This document shows, one piece after another, positions 59,951 to 64,000 of a stretch of 64,000 nucleotides of DNA. The translations under genes and the position numbers were made by a program. The DNA lies in assembly GCA_011009095.1 (NCBI GenBank), contig VTPC01003481.1:29156-93155 (forward strand), in the 5' to 3' direction. The stretch's first letter is position 1; each line of letters begins with the position of its first letter. The notes beneath the pieces are model-generated. The model was not told the DNA's origin, did not search any database, and was given only the letters and a program-made list of their open reading frames with translations. Source of the stretch: Ignelater luminosus (Eukaryota > Arthropoda > Insecta > Coleoptera > Elateridae).

Positions 59951-61093
59951 CTACTTATTGTAGTTTGCTATGAGGTAGGGATGTAGAACTGATACTTTTT
60001 TTTTCTTTGCTCCCACGAAATACAAATGTCATAGGTTCAATTCAAAACTTGCAATTGCAAAGCACACATATTATGTTAAGTATATGTGAGTATCACAGGT
60101 TTATACTATTTGGTGTTTGCTTTCATTCATCATACGGTCGTAATTTTCACAACATAATTAAAAAAACTTTTCTAATAGTTTTCTTTCTTCCATTTTGATA
60201 CTTTTTACCGGTGTTGAGGAAAGTGTAACAGTTTTAGGTAAATCTGAGTCCTCAACGATTGAGTATCCTAATTCTCATTACAGTATCCTAGTCTCACAAC
60301 CTATATATCTGTTCTGACAATAGAAAAGGAAGTTAATTACTTAGCATTCAAATTCCGTTAATAAAAAGTACTTACTCACGCGCAGTTTGCAATACCATTT
60401 CAGTGGCTTTGGACTTAGCTGTAAGAAGAAAAGAACTTTATTTGTTCTAAGTAAAACAGATAATCGAAAGTACAAAACAAATATATATATATATATATAT
60501 ATATTAGATTAGTATCAATACAAAACAATTTAAATAGGCAAGACATATTGTCGGCGATGAATTCATAAATGAGTTTCAAAATCTTTTAAGGTTATAAATT
60601 AAGACATAAAACAAATGGACCTAAACTAAACTGAAGAGCTGTGAGACTTGGCCAATATCTAAGGGCAAGATAACACTTCTGGAAAGGAAACAGACAATTC
60701 GATTTATGTAGATTTGATAATTAAGTTCACTGAATCGGCCAATAGTATGAGTTTATCAAATACGCTGATCTTCCACAAAACTGTTTGAACTCACAGAAAA
60801 TGTGATAGCATTGCATAAACAAGATCGACTGGCTGATAACGAGTCAATGCACTTCGTTTTCCTTTTTGACCACCGCACTTTCTCGTTTTCAATCGTTCCT
60901 CAGGTAGCTTCGAAGTGGTTGATTTTTCCCAGGCCTATAATAAGCCTTACCAGTCGAGTTCAAAAAATATTGAATATGCCGACACAATAATTTAAAAATG
61001 CTAACAAATATCCAGTGTCATTTATTTATTAAAAATAAAAAAAAAGATTTCTTAAAAAGCGCAATAAATTTGACAAAACAAATCAAGATGTAA
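59951..61093. other. noncoding part of duplication copy 2
   Basis: No gene recognised. Contains an (AT)n microsatellite at about 60480-60504. Confidence 0.45.
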
Positions 61094-61095
61094 TA

Positions 61096-61636
61096 GATAG
61101 TCTCATTCAAACAGGACCACACATTTATTTAAATATTTTAAAAACTACAAATGATAAACTCATGATATTTTAGATTTATGTACCATATTGTCCACCGTTG
61201 TCGATCGCCTTTTGCCATTTCTCAGGCATTATGGAAACACCTTGGTATAGGCCACGCCCCAAACCATCTTGGAAAACCTCATCAATCCTATGTTTAAGGA
61301 CCTCAAAGTTGGCATATCGAGTACCACTTAGACAAATCTTCAGATTGCCAAAACAGTTGAAACCATATGGCTGTAAGTCTGGCGAATATGGTGGCTGGAT
61401 CCATGTTTTGATTTGGTTTTGATCAAGCCACTCACGCACCACATTGGCAATGTGTGGACGCGCATTGTCATGTGCGAGTATAAGCTTCTTGACGTTACGT
61501 GCCGCCATACAATTTGGAATATTGCAAGCCAGAAAGTCTCGGTTAACCTCACCAATCACAGTCTGTTCTTGCTATAGCGCCTTCTACTGTCTTTGTAATA
61601 TGCGAGCGAACGCGGTCCTGTTTGAATGGGACTATC
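61096..61636 (-). mobile_element. small mariner derivative with terminal inverted repeats, copy 2
   Basis: Ends 'gatagtctcattcaaacagg' and, inverted, 'gatagtcccattcaaacagg' differ at one base in at least 20, with TA at 61094-61095 and 61637-61638. The element is 541 bp, far below a full mariner, so it is an internal-deletion derivative that kept both ends. Confidence 0.88.
61176..61590 (-). pseudogene. mariner-type transposase C-terminal remnant, copy 2
   Basis: An open frame of 127 codons (61176-61559) reads 'NVKKLILAHDNARPHIANVV', 'PPYSPDLQPYGFNCFGNLK' and 'MPEKWQKAIDNGGQYGT', the last third of a mariner-type transposase up to its normal stop. The second catalytic Asp is present and the third is replaced by Gly. 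N-terminal DNA-binding and first catalytic parts are absent. It keeps nine codons before HDNARPH that copy 1 lost. Confidence 0.85.
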
Positions 61637-61638
61637 TA

Positions 61639-64000
61639 ATATATAAAAGTCAAAAACATAAATATGAAAACATTAAATTTTCCACAATGTCAATAATAAA
61701 TTTTGACCACGTAACTTATGGTAACGATAAAAAAGGGCCTCTTAAATAAAGATTCTTGAAACAAACTTTTGCTATCTCCTTTGTATAAGTTAAAAAGACA
61801 AAGAAGTCACAGACTCCCTCAATTAACAACAATGAAAACTTTAGTTTATTAAAATTGTAATCCTAAATTCAACTTAACCTTGGGTATCCATTACTGTCAA
61901 TTTGCTAAGTAACTAATTTTATTGTGCAAAACAGAAAAATAACAAATAAAACTATTGAACTAGAAATACCTTGTCGATAACAAACAGTCGATGCCCTATC
62001 TGGGGAAAGCTTCACCAGGTTTGAAGGCACTGTGGGAGAATTTCTTCTTCAATTTACTTGACTTAAACGGCTGGCGAAAAGGTCAATGACTCTCACGCAG
62101 TTTCATATATAAAGCACTAAAATGTTTTATTCACTCACAAAACATTGTTTAAGTACGCAAACACAGGTGCGCACTTGCACACCCAATTTTACAAAGCTAT
62201 TGACAAATATTTACTGCTACCAATCGAGCTTTAAGATGGAATTACTATTAAACGACAGTTTTTTAATAACTAAAGGTTCAATGTCTTTGAGTATCACTAA
62301 TATTTAATGGGTCTTTAAAACGAGAACAAAGGGTGACGTCGCATTTGCAATCTTAACATTTAGTTGGACGAAATTGTGTTAAAATTGTTTGACCTACGAA
62401 ATACAAACTTGGGAGTTTTATTCCCAACTACTAGCAAAATTCTAAAATATTTTCGATTAGATAATCGTAAGTAGCTTAAACAAAAGAATCATTTCCAAAA
62501 GGCACTAATGAACTTCCAAACAATATGAATTTGCGGTAGAATATTTTGACGATCCGCTAATGCTCGAATGTGGATCTATTCTCTCTAATTGACTGACTCC
62601 GCCTGTCCTTGCGTGCTGCCAATTTGCACTAAGGCAACTCAACCACGCCTAGCTAGGCGCGACCGTCCAAACGTGAGTAAAACAAAGCCAACAAAACAAA
62701 CGCTCCTGTCTTTACAATGGAACGTTCTTGCCAGTCGCAATCTGTAACGCACTAAGATGACAAAATTAAAAAGCGGGATCACGCAGGAACCATTTATAAA
62801 CACAACACGCTTCCATATGAGGTGAAATTGAAATGTAAGTTAACCCACATTAGAACAAGCTCGGCCTGGAACAGCGTCAGCAGGCGCAATTCCATGACAT
62901 CTGCGCAACTAAATGCGATATGTAATTGTACAATGAAACCATACGTTGGTTCATAATCAATTTCAATCAGAAATTTAATAAATGAAGTAACTAAGTATAT
63001 CTACGGAATCACCAAAATGACATGCAATTTTAAAATAACATTACATATTTCACGTATAATAAATTGATGAAGAAATTCACAAGTGTAAAAATTAGCTTAA
63101 TGCTTTAGCTACAGCTTTCCTTTTATTGATAATAAACCTCAAAGTAAATAATTCTGAAGGTTTTTGCTAAGTACTAGAAACAAAACTAATCTGTCAACTA
63201 GTTCATGAATAAATTTATGAATTAACTGATCCGTTAACCGACAAACAAATTGACAAGCGTGTAAAACTAGCTTTATACATGACTTTTTATAAATTGAACT
63301 TCGATCTCTGCTATTCTGTTCATGTAAAGCATTTTTTACGTTTTAAAGAGTTCGAGCTTGCTGATTAAAAAACGAAACAATTTAATAAAAGGAAATCGTT
63401 TTATTCTGGACCTCGTAGCTTCAGCTACTATTTCACTGCTTCAATTCCCGGTAGAGATTTTTGACTTGCTACCCATTGCAATTCACTACTTTACATCTTT
63501 GACTCCCACGTGAAGAATCACAGAATTTTGACCTGGAATTAAATCGAACTTTTTTGTTGAAAATCGGATACTTAACTATCTTAACTATTAACAGAACGCC
63601 GAGGATTAGAAAGCAAAATAAATTTCTTTTTAATACTACCAAACTGAATGGGATCTGAAAAAAATTTGTCTTACTAACAATTCACTCAAAGGCATACATA
63701 GGCACTAGGATCACCCATGGGTGAATTGGCAAATTTGCCAGCAGAAACTAACTTTAGGCCAGATGTCTAGTCAAAATAATTCAGTTCTAATAGTCAAGAT
63801 GTAAAATGTACCAACGGATTTTGTTGTTATACAAGCCAACTTGACCCTGATGCCCATCCATGTTCAAAGGCCTAAAAAAAATTTGATATCCTTAGGAAAA
63901 AAACAGAAGAAACGAACAAAGGAATAAAGCGAATTTTTCAGTACATTAATTGATCACAGGGTACTACTAATAATAACAAACATATATTTATGGTCTTTTA
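61639..64000. other. conserved unassigned block of duplication copy 2
   Basis: Counterpart of 55316-57673. The palindrome 'cgcctagctaggcg' lies at 62646-62659. No gene recognised. Confidence 0.4.
62106..62137 (+). promoter_or_regulatory. TATA-type core promoter candidate, copy 2
   Basis: 'tatataaa' at 62106-62113 and the downstream 'attcactcacaaaac' are as in copy 1, while the bases just after the TATA box differ. Conservation is expected from recent duplication and is not proof of function. Confidence 0.25.

Larger units (their letters stand above)
58409..64000 (+). repeat. copy 2 of the tandem duplication
   Basis: Corresponds to 52037-57673 of copy 1 in the same order and orientation and continues past the window end. 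It differs by substitutions, a longer (AT)n tract (60480-60504), an 8-bp insertion near 60070, absence of 49- and 31-bp segments, and presence of a 27-bp segment lost in copy 1. Confidence 0.95.

Overview
This is a window of nuclear DNA from an animal, almost certainly an insect or another arthropod. It is AT-rich (roughly two thirds A+T by eye), gene-poor, and filled with decayed transposable elements of types common in insects: mariner/Tc1, pogo/Tigger, piggyBac, hAT, RTE-like and jockey-like LINEs. I found no bacterial operon, rRNA, CRISPR array or complete host gene. The only host-gene signals are weak: one well-formed 48-nt exon candidate on the plus strand (24339-24386), one possible terminal exon on the minus strand (23777-23982), and a TATA-type promoter candidate that occurs twice (55783 and 62106).

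Layout. 1-1.7 kb: LINE fragment, then two piggyBac fragments head to head. 3.3-6.7 kb: Tc1/mariner-type relics around a pogo/Tigger pseudogene. 7-9.5 kb: an RTE-type LINE on the minus strand. 11.8-13.3 kb: a mariner with clear terminal repeats and a TA duplication, its transposase broken by a LINE-derived insert. 14.5-15.0 kb: a LINE 3' fragment on the other strand, closely matching that insert. 16.1-16.6 kb: Tc1/mariner relic. 18.1-20.1 kb: tRNA-like sequence, piggyBac pseudogene and a 640-bp MITE. 22.1-23.2 kb: internally deleted mariner. 26.9-27.7 kb: LINE relic. 28.2-30.2 kb: a whole pogo/Tigger-like element with degenerate ends. 33.2-33.7 kb: 163-bp tandem repeats. 36.2-36.6 kb: cluster of short inverted motifs. 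37.3-39.4 kb: pseudogene of an uncharacterised repeat-associated protein family. 42.0-45.1 kb: a jockey-type LINE whose ORF2 is broken by only two stops. 50.8-51.7 kb: hAT pseudogene.

52.0-64.0 kb is a tandem repeat of about 6.35 kb. Copy 1 (52037 onward) and copy 2 (58409 onward) carry the same series: LINE 3' end, short insert with 8-bp repeats, piggyBac 3' fragment, small mariner derivative, TATA-type promoter candidate and a conserved unannotated block. A run of exactly 400 N separates them. It is either a real tandem duplication or two haplotypes placed end to end by the assembler.

No undescribed functional system is evident. The most useful leads are the mariner/LINE patch with its nearby inverted homologue, the gap-flanking duplication, the pogo element with subterminal repeats, and the uncharacterised protein family at 37-39 kb. 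Family names are from memory of conserved motifs; no database search was possible.
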